Notes: generated by a model from the letters alone, not told the origin. Shown: positions 35,139 through 47,098, numbered from the stretch's first letter. The stretch: DNA of 64,000 nucleotides from Streptomyces flaveolus (GCF_000716535.1 NZ_JNWV01000012.1:137074-201073), one strand, 5' to 3'. Numbers and translations: made by a program.

Positions 35139-38100
35139 CTACGAGTGCGTCCGCAGCAGCGTCCGCATCGTGCGCATCGCCACCGACAGGTTGGCGAGAT
35201 CGAACGAGTCCGAGCTGCGGATCTCGTCCAGCGTGGTGCGGGCGCGGCCCAGGATCGCGCTGTTCTTCTGCTCCCACGCCTTGAACCGCTGCTCCGGCGT
35301 CGAGGTGCCGTTGCCCACCGCGAGGATGTCCGCGGTGAGGGCCGCGTGCGCCGCGTACAGGTCCTCGCGGATGGAGGCGCGGGCCATGGACTGCCAGCGG
35401 TCGGCGCGCGGCAGCTCGATGATGCGGTCCATGAGCTGGGTGATGTTCAGCCGGTCGGCGAGGTCGTAGTAGACCTCGGCGACGTCCAGGGGCTCCTTGC
35501 CCATGCGGTCGGCCACCGACACGATGTCGAGCGCCGGGAAGGCGGAGGAGAAACCGGCCACGCGGGTGGCGAGTTCGGCCGGGACGCCGGCCGCGGACAG
35601 CTCGTCGTACACGTGCTGGTACCACTCCACGTCCGCGCCCCGCAGCAGCTTCGGCAGCTCCTGCCAGACCCGCTCGACCCGGTCGGCGAAGAACTCCACC
35701 GTCTCGGCGAGCTGGAGCGGCTGCGGCCGGTTGTTGAGCAGCCAGCGGGTGCCGCGCTCGACCAGGCGGCGCGAGTGCAGGCGGATGCGGGTCTGGACGG
35801 CCGCGTCGACCTGGTTGTCCAGGCCCTCGACGGCGTCCCACACGGGCGCCGAGCAGAAGATCGCGCGGGCCGCGGTCTGGGCGCGGACGATCTCCTCCAG
35901 GGAGGCGCCGGTCTCCTCGCGCAGCCGGTGCAGATACGTCGTACCGCCCGTGTTGACCGTGTCGTTGACCAGCACGGTCGTGGTGATCTCGCGGCGCAGC
36001 GGGTGGTTGTCGATCGCGTCGGCGAACCGCTCGCGCAGGGCCGTCGGGAAGTAGGCGTGCAGCAGTCCGCGCAGGTACGGGTCGTCCGGCAGGGAGGTGT
36101 GCAGCAGCTCCTCGGCGACCGTGATCTTCGTGTACGCCAGGACGACGGCCGTCTCCGGGCCGGTCAGGCCCTGGCCCCCCGCGAGGCGCTCGCGGATCTG
36201 CCGGTCGGTGGGCAGGAACTCCAGCGCCCGGTCCAGGTGGCCCTCACGCACCAGGTGGCGGATGAACCGCTGCTGGGCGTGGAGCATGTCCTTGGCCTGG
36301 GACAGGGCGTTGGCCAGGGCGGTGTTCTGCGCGTAGTTGTTGCGCAGGACCAGCGCGCCGACCTCGTCGGTCATCTCGGCGAGCAGCTTGTTGCGCTGCT
36401 TGACGGTCATGTCACCGTCCGCGACCAGGCCGTTCAGCAAGATCTTGATGTTCACCTCGTGGTCGGAGGTGTCCACGCCGGCGCTGTTGTCGATCGCGTC
36501 GGTGTTGATCTTGCCGCCGTGCAGGGCGAACTCGATCCGGCCGAGCTGGGTCAGGCCCAGGTTGCCGCCCTCGCCGACGACCTTGGCCCGGAGGTCCTGG
36601 CCGTCGACGCGGATGGCGTCGTTGGCCTTGTCGCCGACGTCCGCGTTCGACTCCGTCGACGCCTTCACGTACGTCCCGATGCCGCCGTTCCACAGCAGGT
36701 CCACCGGCGCCTTGAGGATCGTCTTCATCAGGTCGGCCGGGGTCATCTTGGTGACCTTGCCCTCGATGCCCAGGGCCTCGCGGATGTGGCTGTTGACCGG
36801 GATCGACTTGGCCGTGCGCGGGAAGATCCCGCCGCCCGCCGACAGCAGCTCGGTGTTGTAGTCGGCCCAGCTGGAGCGGGGCAGCTCGAACAGGCGGCGG
36901 CGCTCGGCGTAGGAGACGGCCGCGTCCGGGGTCGGGTCGATGAAGATGTGCCGGTGGTCGAAGGCGGCGACCAGGCGGATGTGCTCCGACAGCAGCATGC
37001 CGTTGCCGAACACGTCACCGGACATGTCACCGATGCCGACGACCGTGAAGTCCTCGCTCTGCGTGTCCACGCCCAGCTCACGGAAGTGCCGCTTCACGGA
37101 CTCCCAGGCGCCGCGCGCGGTGATGCCCATGCCCTTGTGGTCGTAACCGGCGGAGCCGCCGGAGGCGAAGGCGTCACCGAGCCAGAAGTTGTAGGTGTTC
37201 GCGACCTCGTTGGCGATGTCCGAGAAGGTCGCGGTGCCCTTGTCCGCGGCGACCACCAGGTAGGTGTCGTCGCCGTCGTGCCGGACCACGTCCCGCGGCG
37301 GCACGACCTCGCCGGCCACCATGTTGTCGGTGATGTCGAGCAGCGCCGAGATGAACGTCTTGTAGCTGGCGATGCCCTCGGCCAGCCACGCGTCGCGGTC
37401 CACGCTCGGGTCGGGGAGCTGCTTGGCGACGAAGCCGCCCTTGGCGCCGACCGGCACGATGACGGTGTTCTTCACCATCTGCGCCTTGACCAGGCCGAGG
37501 ATCTCGGTGCGGAAGTCCTCGCGCCGGTCGGACCAGCGCAGGCCGCCTCGGGCGACCTTGCCGAAGCGCAGGTGCACGCCCTCCACGCGCGGCGAGTACA
37601 CCCAGATCTCGTACGCCGGGCGCGGCGCGGGCAGGTCCGGGATGGCCTGCGGGTCGAACTTCATGGAGACGTAGTCGTGCGGCCGGCCGCCGGGCGCCTC
37701 CTGGAAGAAGTTCGTGCGCAGGGTCGCCTTGATGACGGTCAGGAAGGACCGCAGGATGCGGTCCTCGTCCAGGCTGGCCACCTGCTCCAGGGCCGCGTCC
37801 AGCTCCTCCAGCAGCGCATCGGTGATCTCCACACCGGCCTGCTGCCGTTCCGGGGACATCCGCGCCTCGAACAGGGAGACGAGGAGCCGGGTGGTGTGGA
37901 CGTTGTTGCGGAGGGTGTCCTCCATGTAGTCCTGCGAGAAGGTCGAGCCGGCCTGCCGCAGGTACTTGGCGTAGGCGCGCAGCACCATCGCCTGCCGCCA
38001 GGTCAGCCCGGCGCTCAGCACGAGCGCGTTGAAGCCGTCGTTCTCGGCCTGGCCGGTCCAGGTCGCGGCGAAGGCCTCCTGGAAGCGCTCGCGGGCGTCG

Positions 38101-40085
38101 TCACCGAGGTACTCCCCGCCGCCGGCCGCCTTGGGCATGCGCAGACCGAAGTCGTAGATCCAGGCGGTCGTGCGGTCCGCGCAGCGCAGCTCGTACGGCC
38201 GCTCGTCGGTGACCTCGACGCCGAGCCGGCTCAGCACCGGCAGCACCTTGGAGAGGGAGACCGAGCCGCCCTTCTGGTAGATCTTGAAGCGGCGCTCCTC
38301 GGGAGCGGCACCCACCGGCTCGTACAGGCTCAGCGAGAAGGTCTTGTCCTCGCTGAGCTGCTCCAGGTGGACCAGGTCGGCGACCGCGGCGCGCGGGCTG
38401 TGGTCGGCCTTGTAGCCCTCGGGGAAGGCGTTGTTGTAGCGGCGCAGCACCTCGGCCGCGCGCTCCTCGCCGCACTCGGCGGTCAGTGCCTCGGCGAACG
38501 CGTCGGCCCAGGAGCGGGCCGCCTCGACCAGGCGGGCCTCGATGCGCTCCTTGTCGGCGTCCGACAGCTCGGGCAGCTCGGTGCCCTGCGGGACCCGGAC
38601 GACGAAGTGCAGCCGGGACAGGATCGACTCGGTGTTCCAGGCGGTGAAGTCGACGCTGTTGCCGCCGAGCTCCTCCTTCAGGATGTCGATGATCCGAAGG
38701 CGCACGCCGGTGGTGTAGCGGTCGCGCGGGAGGTAGACGAGGGCCGAGTAGTAGCGGCCGTACTCGTCCTGGCGCAGGTACAGCCGCAGCCGGCGGCGCT
38801 CCTGGAGGTAGAGCACGCTCGTGGCGATGGACTGCAGTTCCGCCGCGGGCGTCTGGAACAGCTCGTCGCGCGGGTAGGTCTCCAGGATCTGGAGCAGGTC
38901 GCGGCCGTCGTGGCTGTTGGGCGAGAACCCGGCGCGCTCCAGCACCTCGTCCACCTTGCGGCGGATGACCGGGACGCGGCGCACGGACTCCGTGTACGCG
39001 GCCGAGGAGAACAGGCCGAGGAAGCGCCGCTCACCGACGACGTTGCCGTCCGCGTCGAACTTCTTGACGCCGATGTAGTCCAGGTACGACGGCCGGTGCA
39101 CGGTGGCCCGGCTGTTGGCCTTGGTCAGCACGAGCAGCTTGTGCTCGCGGGCCTTGGCCCGGGCGTCGGCCGGGAGACGCTCGAAGGAGGGGCTGACCGG
39201 GTGCTGGTCGTCCTCGGCGTGGTGCGGGTCCGAACGCAGTATGCCGAGACCGGTGCCGGGCACGGCGGCGAGCGTGTCGTCTTCGCGCAGCTGGTACTCG
39301 CGGTAGCCGAGGAAGGTGAAGTGGTCGTCGGCCAGCCAGTGCAGCAGCTCGCGGGCCTCCTCGACCTCCGGCCCGGGCAGGTCGCCGGGGACGGGCTCGC
39401 TCCCCAGGCCGTCGGCGATCCGGATCGCCGAGTCCCGCATCTTCTCCCAGTCCTCGACGGCCTCGCGGACGTCGGACAGCACGCGCAGCAGGTCGGCGGT
39501 GATCTGCTTCAGGTCGGCGCGGTCGGTCTCGCGGTCGATCTCGACGTGGATCCAGGACTCGACGTGGGTGTCGTGCGGGAGGTCCTCGGTGAACCCGGTC
39601 GACCGGTCCGGCAGCACCTCGATCAGCTTGCCGGTCAGATCGCGCCGCACGACGAACTGCGGGTGGATCACGACGTGGATGCCGCGGCCCTGCCGGGTCA
39701 GCTCATTGGTGACCGAGTCCACCAGGAAGGGCATGTCGTCGGTGACGACCTCCACGACGGTGTGGCTGCAGGTCCACCCGTTCTCCTCCACGGTCGGGGT
39801 GTGCACCCGGACGTTCGCGGTGCCCTGGGGGCGGGTCTCGGCGAGACGGTAGTGCGAGACCGCGGCGCCGAAGACGTCGACCGGGTCGCGGTCGGCGAGG
39901 TCTTCCGGGGCGGTGTGCAGGTAGTAGCGCTGGAGGAACGCGAGCACGGATTCGCTGTCCGGGGTGCCGGGGGTGCCCTCGCTCGTCGTCCCGGTCGGTA
40001 GGTGCCCCCCGACCGGGCTGTTCTCAGCTACCCGGGCGGCCCGTTCGAGCAGCTCGGCCTTGGCTTCGTCCAGCTTGGTCTGCAT
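35139..40085 (-). CDS. gdh: Large NAD-dependent glutamate dehydrogenase (180-kDa class)
   Basis: At 1648 residues this matches the 180-kDa NAD-GDH class first described from Streptomyces and Pseudomonas. It oxidises glutamate to 2-oxoglutarate and ammonium with NAD, a catabolic link between nitrogen and carbon. The N-terminal 700 residues hold ACT-like regulatory segments (VVEVVTDDMPFLVDSVTNEL near 90). The catalytic core contains GGLRWSDRREDFRTEILGL and VKNTVIVPVGAKGGF with Lys882. NAD-domain sequence follows with VGIGDMSGDVFGNGML. Start ATG 40085 has AGAGGA 5 nt upstream. The gene stands alone with its own terminator. Confidence 0.96.
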   Translation of the reverse strand: MQTKLDEAKAELLERAARVAENSPVGGHLPTGTTSEGTPGTPDSESVLAFLQRYYLHTAPEDLADRDPVDVFGAAVSHYRLAETRPQGTANVRVHTPTVEENGWTCSHTVVEVVTDDMPFLVDSVTNELTRQGRGIHVVIHPQFVVRRDLTGKLIEVLPDRSTGFTEDLPHDTHVESWIHVEIDRETDRADLKQITADLLRVLSDVREAVEDWEKMRDSAIRIADGLGSEPVPGDLPGPEVEEARELLHWLADDHFTFLGYREYQLREDDTLAAVPGTGLGILRSDPHHAEDDQHPVSPSFERLPADARAKAREHKLLVLTKANSRATVHRPSYLDYIGVKKFDADGNVVGERRFLGLFSSAAYTESVRRVPVIRRKVDEVLERAGFSPNSHDGRDLLQILETYPRDELFQTPAAELQSIATSVLYLQERRRLRLYLRQDEYGRYYSALVYLPRDRYTTGVRLRIIDILKEELGGNSVDFTAWNTESILSRLHFVVRVPQGTELPELSDADKERIEARLVEAARSWADAFAEALTAECGEERAAEVLRRYNNAFPEGYKADHSPRAAVADLVHLEQLSEDKTFSLSLYEPVGAAPEERRFKIYQKGGSVSLSKVLPVLSRLGVEVTDERPYELRCADRTTAWIYDFGLRMPKAAGGGEYLGDDARERFQEAFAATWTGQAENDGFNALVLSAGLTWRQAMVLRAYAKYLRQAGSTFSQDYMEDTLRNNVHTTRLLVSLFEARMSPERQQAGVEITDALLEELDAALEQVASLDEDRILRSFLTVIKATLRTNFFQEAPGGRPHDYVSMKFDPQAIPDLPAPRPAYEIWVYSPRVEGVHLRFGKVARGGLRWSDRREDFRTEILGLVKAQMVKNTVIVPVGAKGGFVAKQLPDPSVDRDAWLAEGIASYKTFISALLDITDNMVAGEVVPPRDVVRHDGDDTYLVVAADKGTATFSDIANEVANTYNFWLGDAFASGGSAGYDHKGMGITARGAWESVKRHFRELGVDTQSEDFTVVGIGDMSGDVFGNGMLLSEHIRLVAAFDHRHIFIDPTPDAAVSYAERRRLFELPRSSWADYNTELLSAGGGIFPRTAKSIPVNSHIREALGIEGKVTKMTPADLMKTILKAPVDLLWNGGIGTYVKASTESNADVGDKANDAIRVDGQDLRAKVVGEGGNLGLTQLGRIEFALHGGKINTDAIDNSAGVDTSDHEVNIKILLNGLVADGDMTVKQRNKLLAEMTDEVGALVLRNNYAQNTALANALSQAKDMLHAQQRFIRHLVREGHLDRALEFLPTDRQIRERLAGGQGLTGPETAVVLAYTKITVAEELLHTSLPDDPYLRGLLHAYFPTALRERFADAIDNHPLRREITTTVLVNDTVNTGGTTYLHRLREETGASLEEIVRAQTAARAIFCSAPVWDAVEGLDNQVDAAVQTRIRLHSRRLVERGTRWLLNNRPQPLQLAETVEFFADRVERVWQELPKLLRGADVEWYQHVYDELSAAGVPAELATRVAGFSSAFPALDIVSVADRMGKEPLDVAEVYYDLADRLNITQLMDRIIELPRADRWQSMARASIREDLYAAHAALTADILAVGNGTSTPEQRFKAWEQKNSAILGRARTTLDEIRSSDSFDLANLSVAMRTMRTLLRTHS

Positions 40086-40939
40086 TGTCCTCTGGCTCCT
40101 GTCGCGCGCCGTTGCGTGACGTAGAAGGAAGTACGGTCTCTTTCCCTCCGGCTCGACGCCACGGCCCGGGGTGTCCGGTCCGATCCGACGCTATGCCGCG
40201 AGGTGAGATGAGCGGGGGGAATTCGGCCATTCTCGGCACGTCCGTCGACTGTGACGCTGCTCTCGGCACCGCCGTGTCCCGGGCCGTCCTCGGCGTCCTG
40301 GAGGCGTCCGCGCCCCCGTCCCGCCCGCGAAGACCAGCGATCGCGGCCCGGTCACGGAGGTGTTCCGTGCAACCCGGGCGCAGGGCAGGAGCAGGATCGC
40401 CCCCGCGAGATATCGCGCTGATCACGCCACAAGGCTATCGCCACTTACCCCGGGCCCGTCATGAGCCGTATGTGTACAAAACCGAGGGGTGAAGTTTGAC
40501 GTTCTGCACAGCGGCGGGGTGCGGGCGGGTGGCGTATCCGACGGCTGATTCCGAGCCACCGGTGTGGGCCCGCGGTTGCGGGGCGCGGGTGGGGGCGTGG
40601 TTGCGGGGCGCGGGTTGGGCCGTGGCCGCGGGACGCCGGTGGGGGCGTGGTTGCTCGGCGCCGACGGCGGGCGCGGTTGCCTAGGCACGGTTCCGGGCCG
40701 TGGGTGGCGGGGCACGGTTCCGGGCCGCGGTTGCCAGGGGCCCGGTTCCGGGCCGTGTTTGCCGGGGCACCGGTGCCGGACGCGACTGCTGGGTCACGCC
40801 GGTACGGGGGTCCAGGTCACCCGGTCGCGCCGCCCCGTCCATGGTCGCACCCTGAAAAGCGCCGGGACCTCTTGGCAAGGGGCGCCCGGCGGAGGCACGG
40901 TGCCCATGACACTGTGCGGAGTCTCCCGGAGGAGCCGAC
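40086..40939. other. Long gap between gdh and the PfpI gene
   Basis: These 854 bp hold no gene I can support. The best open frame (40208-40492, rightward) shows third-position G/C bias only in its first half, has a TTA codon and resembles nothing I know. The part next to gdh should hold its promoter (AT-rich around 40440-40500). A TTTGACG at 40497-40503 could be a rightward -35. The right half is a G-rich repeat zone, described separately. Confidence 0.5.
40570..40767. repeat. G-rich minisatellite-like repeat zone
   Basis: GGGGGCGTGGTTGC occurs at 40591 and again at 40641, 50 bp apart. Then three 27-28 bp units beginning GCACGGTTCCGGGCC (or GCCCGG) start at 40685, 40712 and 40740. The + strand is dense in G-runs of 3-5 and might form quadruplexes. 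No coding pattern is visible. Confidence 0.7.
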
Positions 40940-41506
40940 ATGCCCACCAAGATCCTCATCGTCACCGGCGACGCAGCGGAGTCACTGGAGGTGCTCTACC
41001 CGTATCAGCGGCTGCGCGAGGAAGGCTACGAGGTCCACATCGCCGCCCCCACCCGCAAGACCCTCCGTTTCGTCGTGCACGACTTCGAACCCGGTTACGA
41101 CACATACACCGAGAAGCCCGGCTACACCTGGCCCGCCGACCTGGCCTTCTCCGAGGTCGACCCGGGGGACTACGCGGCCCTCGTCATCCCCGGCGGCCGG
41201 GCCCCGGAGTACCTGCGCAACGACCCCGAGCTGCGCAAGATCCTCAAGGCCTTCTTCGACGCCGACAAGCCGGTCGCCCAGATCTGCCACGGTCCGCTGC
41301 TCACCGCCGCGATCGACTCCCTGCGAGGCCGCCGGGTCACGGCCTACCCGGCGCTGGAGCCGGACATGCAGGCAGCCGGGGCGGGCTTCCAGGACACCGA
41401 GGCGGTGGTCGACGGCACCCTGGTCTCCTCCCGGGCCTGGCCGGACCATCCGGCGTGGATGCGGGAGTTCCTCACGGTGCTCCGCTCCAAGGCGCCGGTG
41501 AGCTGA
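40940..41506 (+). CDS. DJ-1/PfpI family protein
   Basis: The 188-residue protein belongs to the DJ-1/PfpI superfamily, whose members act as glyoxalases, deglycases or peptidases under carbonyl or oxidative stress. The nucleophile elbow AQICHGPLL gives Cys116 with His117 beside it, and Glu14/Glu17 of DAAESLEVLY lie where the partner Glu is expected. GGRAPEYL (85-92) is the family loop. ATG 40940 follows GGAGGAG at good spacing. It is monocistronic between the repeat gap and a convergent HAD gene. The exact activity is not deducible. Confidence 0.9.
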   Translation: MPTKILIVTGDAAESLEVLYPYQRLREEGYEVHIAAPTRKTLRFVVHDFEPGYDTYTEKPGYTWPADLAFSEVDPGDYAALVIPGGRAPEYLRNDPELRKILKAFFDADKPVAQICHGPLLTAAIDSLRGRRVTAYPALEPDMQAAGAGFQDTEAVVDGTLVSSRAWPDHPAWMREFLTVLRSKAPVS

Positions 41507-41582
41507 GAAACGCGCGCGGTACCGCCGTCCGGCGCGCGGTACGCCGGCGACGTCAGGTCCGCCGTGCGCTGTGGCCGGCCGG

Positions 41583-41614
41583 CCGCGGTTTCCCGCGTTC
41601 CTCGGGGAGCCGCG
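41583..41614. repeat. Degenerate dispersed GC-rich intergenic hairpin
   Basis: CCGCGGTTTCCCGCGTTCCTCGG plus a GGAGCCGCGG end matches the same intergenic family as at 26768 and 43865. It lies in the 181-bp convergent gap, which also carries a 21-bp tandem repeat of GCGCGCGGTAC (41511 and 41532). Confidence 0.4.
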
Positions 41615-41687
41615 GCGGCCGGCGTACCGCCCGGCCGGCCGCGGCACCGGGCCCGCGTCGCTCAGGCCACACCGACGCCCCGCAGGG

Positions 41688-42356
41688 TTACGCCGCAATC
41701 CTCCGTGCCTCGGCCACCGCCTCGGCCAACGTGTCCACCACCGGCACCCCCACCCCCTCCAGACTCACCCGACTGTGCGACCCCCCGCTGTACAGCACGG
41801 CCCGCGCCCCCACATGCCGCGCCGCGACCGCGTCGTCCGCCGCGTCCCCGATCACCACGGTCCGCTCCGGCGCCACCACCCCTGTCAGCGCCTCCAGATG
41901 CCGCACCATGTGCTCGGCCTTGCTGCCACCGGACGGCCCCGTACGCCCGTCGACCCGTATGAAGTGCGCCTCGATCCCGAAGCCCCGCACCAGCGGCACC
42001 AGTTCCTCGTGCCCGTACATGCTCAGCAACGACTGGCTGTGCCCCGCCGACCGCCACCCCGAGAGCAGCTCCTCCGCCCCCTCGGTCAGCCGGCACCGCA
42101 CCCGGTGCTCGGCGTAGTACCGGTGGAAGACCCCGTCCATCAGCTCCCACTCGGCGTCGGTCGGCAGCCGGCCGAGCAGCCGCTCGTAGAACTTCGGCAC
42201 CGGCACGCAGTACAGCGCGCGGTACTGCTCCAGCGTGATCGGCGCCAGCCCCAGCTCCGCGAAGGCCGCGTTCGTCGCCCCGATGATCGCGTCATTGTCG
42301 TGGAACAGCGTCCCGTTCCAGTCCCAGACGATGTGCGCGCTTGCCTGCATCCCCAT
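41688..42356 (-). CDS. HAD-superfamily hydrolase with DWN motif I
   Basis: The 222-residue protein has the Rossmann-like HAD fold with a phosphoglycolate-phosphatase type helical cap. Motif I is WDWNGTLF (nucleophile Asp12). The second motif-I acid, Asp in most phosphatases, is Asn14. Motif III lysine is in GSKAEHM and motif IV is VIGDAADDAVAA. ATG 42356 is favoured because TACGGT lies 7 nt upstream, suggesting a leaderless message; ATG 42350 is next. The substrate is unknown. It precedes nothing in operon and converges with the PfpI gene. Confidence 0.85.
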   Translation of the reverse strand: MGMQASAHIVWDWNGTLFHDNDAIIGATNAAFAELGLAPITLEQYRALYCVPVPKFYERLLGRLPTDAEWELMDGVFHRYYAEHRVRCRLTEGAEELLSGWRSAGHSQSLLSMYGHEELVPLVRGFGIEAHFIRVDGRTGPSGGSKAEHMVRHLEALTGVVAPERTVVIGDAADDAVAARHVGARAVLYSGGSHSRVSLEGVGVPVVDTLAEAVAEARRIAA

Positions 42357-42363
42357 GTCCAAG

Positions 42364-42369
42364 ACCGTA
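42364..42369 (-). promoter_or_regulatory. TACGGT -10 box of the HAD gene
   Basis: TACGGT on the minus strand, then CTTGGAC, then ATG 42356. No Shine-Dalgarno sequence precedes the start. Confidence 0.4.
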
Positions 42370-42413
42370 CCCGTCCCCACTGACAATCAAGGCCGCACCG
42401 CGATCAGCGCGGG

Positions 42414-42926
42414 TCAGCCCAGCCCGACCAGGTTGGGGATCTCCTGCGTGGCGTACCACAGCAGTTCGTGGTCGTCCGCCCCGTCCACGACGAACTGCGC
42501 GTCGTCGTCCCCGCCGTCCGCCGCCTCCAGCGCGCCCGCCGCGGCGGCCACGTCCGGCTCCGCGTCCTCCGCGTCGACGTGCACGGAGGCCGCCTTCGCC
42601 AGCGGCACCGCGACCTTCACGGTGACCTCGCCGAGCGCGGCGGGTTCGAGCGCGCGGTCCGGGTCGGCGCTCGCGGCGCCATCGGGCACGTCCACGGCGA
42701 CCACGACCCGGCGCCGTACCGCGTCCGGGTCCGCCGCGAGCAGCCGCAGCGAGGCCAGAGCGGCCCGGCCGAGCGCCGCGTACTCCAGCTCCTCGATGTC
42801 CTCGGAGAGGTACCACTCGCGCAGTGCGGGCGTGACGGCGTACGCGACGAAGGGGCCGGTCCCCAGCTCACCCGTCTTGTACGCCTCGGCGAGGGCGGGG
42901 AGGGTCAGGGGGACGTAGACGCGCAT
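42414..42926 (-). CDS. DUF6912 family protein
   Basis: This 170-residue conserved actinobacterial protein begins MRVYVPLTLPALAEAYKTGE, a start I recognise from the DUF6912 family near secA in this group. The N-terminal 100 residues are alpha/beta with REWYLSEDIEELEYAAL and RRRVVVAVDVPD. The middle is acidic (DAEDAEPD) and the end is HELLWYATQEIPNLVGLG. GGAAAGAG precedes the ATG. It has no signal peptide or known catalytic motif, and its function is unknown. The HAD gene follows after 57 bp in the same orientation. Confidence 0.8.
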   Translation of the reverse strand: MRVYVPLTLPALAEAYKTGELGTGPFVAYAVTPALREWYLSEDIEELEYAALGRAALASLRLLAADPDAVRRRVVVAVDVPDGAASADPDRALEPAALGEVTVKVAVPLAKAASVHVDAEDAEPDVAAAAGALEAADGGDDDAQFVVDGADDHELLWYATQEIPNLVGLG

Positions 42927-43263
42927 GCTGGCCGCTCTTTCCTGTTCCTGGTCGAAGGCTCCGCTGGGGTCCCGGGGAGGGCGGCTGGCGCGGCTCCCGG
43001 AGGGCCTTCAGGATACGTGCGGCCGTCCCCTTTCGGGCCCCTGCCCGCACCCGCGCACGCGTCCACTCCGAGCCGCAGATTCACCCTCTCCCGCCGCTTG
43101 GCCATGGGGCTCAGGGCTCCCCGGGCCCCTCGGATAGGTGAACGTTCCGGGCCCTCCCCCGCCCATCGCCGCTTCCTTGCCACCGCCTCCGGCGCCCCGT
43201 ACAAGATCCCCACCATCTAGTTACCGCCCGGTATCTCCCGGGCCCGCCGAACGGGGACGCCCC
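42927..43263. other. Divergent gap between DUF6912 and Rv3235-family genes
   Basis: This stretch of 337 bp should carry both promoters. A minus-strand open frame (42905-43216) lacks codon bias and is not supported. The part before 43264 is slightly AT-richer (CATCTAGTTACC near 43215), but I cannot assign hexamers. Confidence 0.4.
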
Positions 43264-43743
43264 ATGAACAAGGTCATGAGCCGTACCGCCCAGCCCCGCC
43301 CGCGGCACCGCCCGCCGACCCGCCGCGACTCCCGCCGGCCCGGCGGCGCCCCGCCCCGCACCCCCAGCCGCCCAGCCGCCACGCGGCCGGAGACGGTCCG
43401 TACACAGCCCGCGACGGCCGTACGGCAGCCCAGGCCCACCGACCTCTTCGCCGAGCGCCTGCTGGCCGTCCTGAGCGGCCAGCGGCCCGTCCACTGGATG
43501 CTGCGGCACACCGCGGGCCGCGCCTACGACGACTTGGCCCGCCTGGCCGAACGCAGCCCCCTGCGCACCCTCGGCTCCCGCCCGGTCGTCCAGGACATCG
43601 GCTACTACGTCCCCAGCCAGGGCGCCCTGGAGGTGTTCGCCCGCATCGCCGCCGGGGACCGGCTGCGCGCCATGGCCTTCCGCCTGGAACTGGGCAAGGA
43701 CCTCCGCTGGCGCTGCACAGCGGTGGAAACGGGCGCGCCGTAG
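43264..43743 (+). CDS. Rv3235 family protein
   Basis: The 159-residue protein has a basic, Pro/Arg-rich disordered N-terminus (about 1-58) and a small conserved domain. Recognisable family sequence is DLFAERLLAVLSGQRPVHWMLRHT and GRAYDDLARL (about 60-100), followed by FARIAAGDRLRAMAFRLEL and RWRCTAVETG. These define the Rv3235 family, found beside secA in actinobacteria. GGGGA lies 6 nt before ATG 43264. It is transcribed toward the convergent secA. It has no signal peptide or membrane helix, and the role is unknown. Confidence 0.82.
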   Translation: MNKVMSRTAQPRPRHRPPTRRDSRRPGGAPPRTPSRPAATRPETVRTQPATAVRQPRPTDLFAERLLAVLSGQRPVHWMLRHTAGRAYDDLARLAERSPLRTLGSRPVVQDIGYYVPSQGALEVFARIAAGDRLRAMAFRLELGKDLRWRCTAVETGAP

Positions 43744-43751
43744 AGGTGCGG

Positions 43752-43816
43752 GTCGTCGAGGGGTGACGGTCGACGAGGTGCGAAGTCGACGAGGGGCGAC
43801 GGTCGACGAAGTGCGA
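43752..43816. repeat. 33-bp tandem duplication after the Rv3235-family gene
   Basis: A 32-bp unit at 43752-43783 is repeated at 43785-43816 with three or four differences, rich in GTCGACGAGG. Then GCGATCGGCCGTCG occurs twice, 18 bp apart, from 43813. The region is noncoding. Confidence 0.65.
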
Positions 43817-43864
43817 TCGGCCGTCGTGATGCGATCGGCCGTCGAGGTGCGGGCGCGCCGTGGC

Positions 43865-43900
43865 CGATCGCGCGGTCCCCGCGCCCCTGGGGGAACCGCA
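43865..43900. repeat. Dispersed GC-rich intergenic hairpin
   Basis: GATCGCGCGGTCCCCGCGCC followed by CCTGGGGGAACCGCA forms an imperfect stem and is the best of three copies in this window of a sequence common in Streptomyces intergenic regions. Confidence 0.55.
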
Positions 43901-43971
43901 GCAGCCGTCGCCCGGCAGGCAAATCCGCCCCCGCCCAGTCCCAGCACCGGACACCGCACGGCAGCAACGCG

Positions 43972-44006
43972 GCAGGGCCGGGTCCCCGAGGGGAACCCGG
44001 CCCTGC
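43972..44006 (-). terminator. secA terminator
   Basis: A long stem pairs GCAGGGCCGGGTCCCC (43972-43987) with 43990-44006, with one bulged base and a 2-nt tip. On the minus strand it begins 28 bp after the secA stop and can also stop the convergent transcript. Confidence 0.8.
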
Positions 44007-44034
44007 TCAACCGCTGAGGCGCCGCGGGCGACCG

Positions 44035-46845
<2,811 letters not shown>

Positions 46846-47098
46846 GGGGGCTGGTCTCCTTGCCGGTCGGGCCTGGGACGGTCGGTTTTCCTTCTGACGT
46901 ACTGAGCAACGGCCATCGTATGCGAGGACCCGGCTGCGCCGGGAGGCCTGGCGGCTCGACGGCTGCTTCACCCAGGACAACGGACGTGGCAACCGGATAG
47001 TGCCGCCTCGGCGCCAGGAATTACGCGAAACGTGATCACCCGCTCACTCATCGCGAAAATCCGTGGCCGGACCGGGGTGTCCCGAGCAGAATCGGGCG

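Noticed and set aside
34800..40001. Rightward open frame of 1733 codons opposite gdh
   Set aside because: Its product is Val/Leu/Arg/Gln-rich with no domain, and the opposite strand is a full-length glutamate dehydrogenase. Such mirror frames arise from the third-position G/C bias.
40208..40492. Small rightward frame (94 codons) in the gdh-pfpI gap
   Set aside because: Coding bias fades after about 40 codons, it has a rare TTA codon, no ribosome-binding site and no family I recognise. It could be a bldA-dependent gene only if conserved elsewhere.
40570..40767. Repeat zone considered as CRISPR or oriC-like iterons
   Set aside because: Units differ, no regular unique spacers, no DnaA-box (TTGTCCACA-like) sequences and no cas or dnaA genes nearby.
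42905..43216. Leftward frame upstream of the DUF6912 gene
   Set aside because: Poor codon bias, no ribosome-binding site, and it overlaps the start of a conserved gene.
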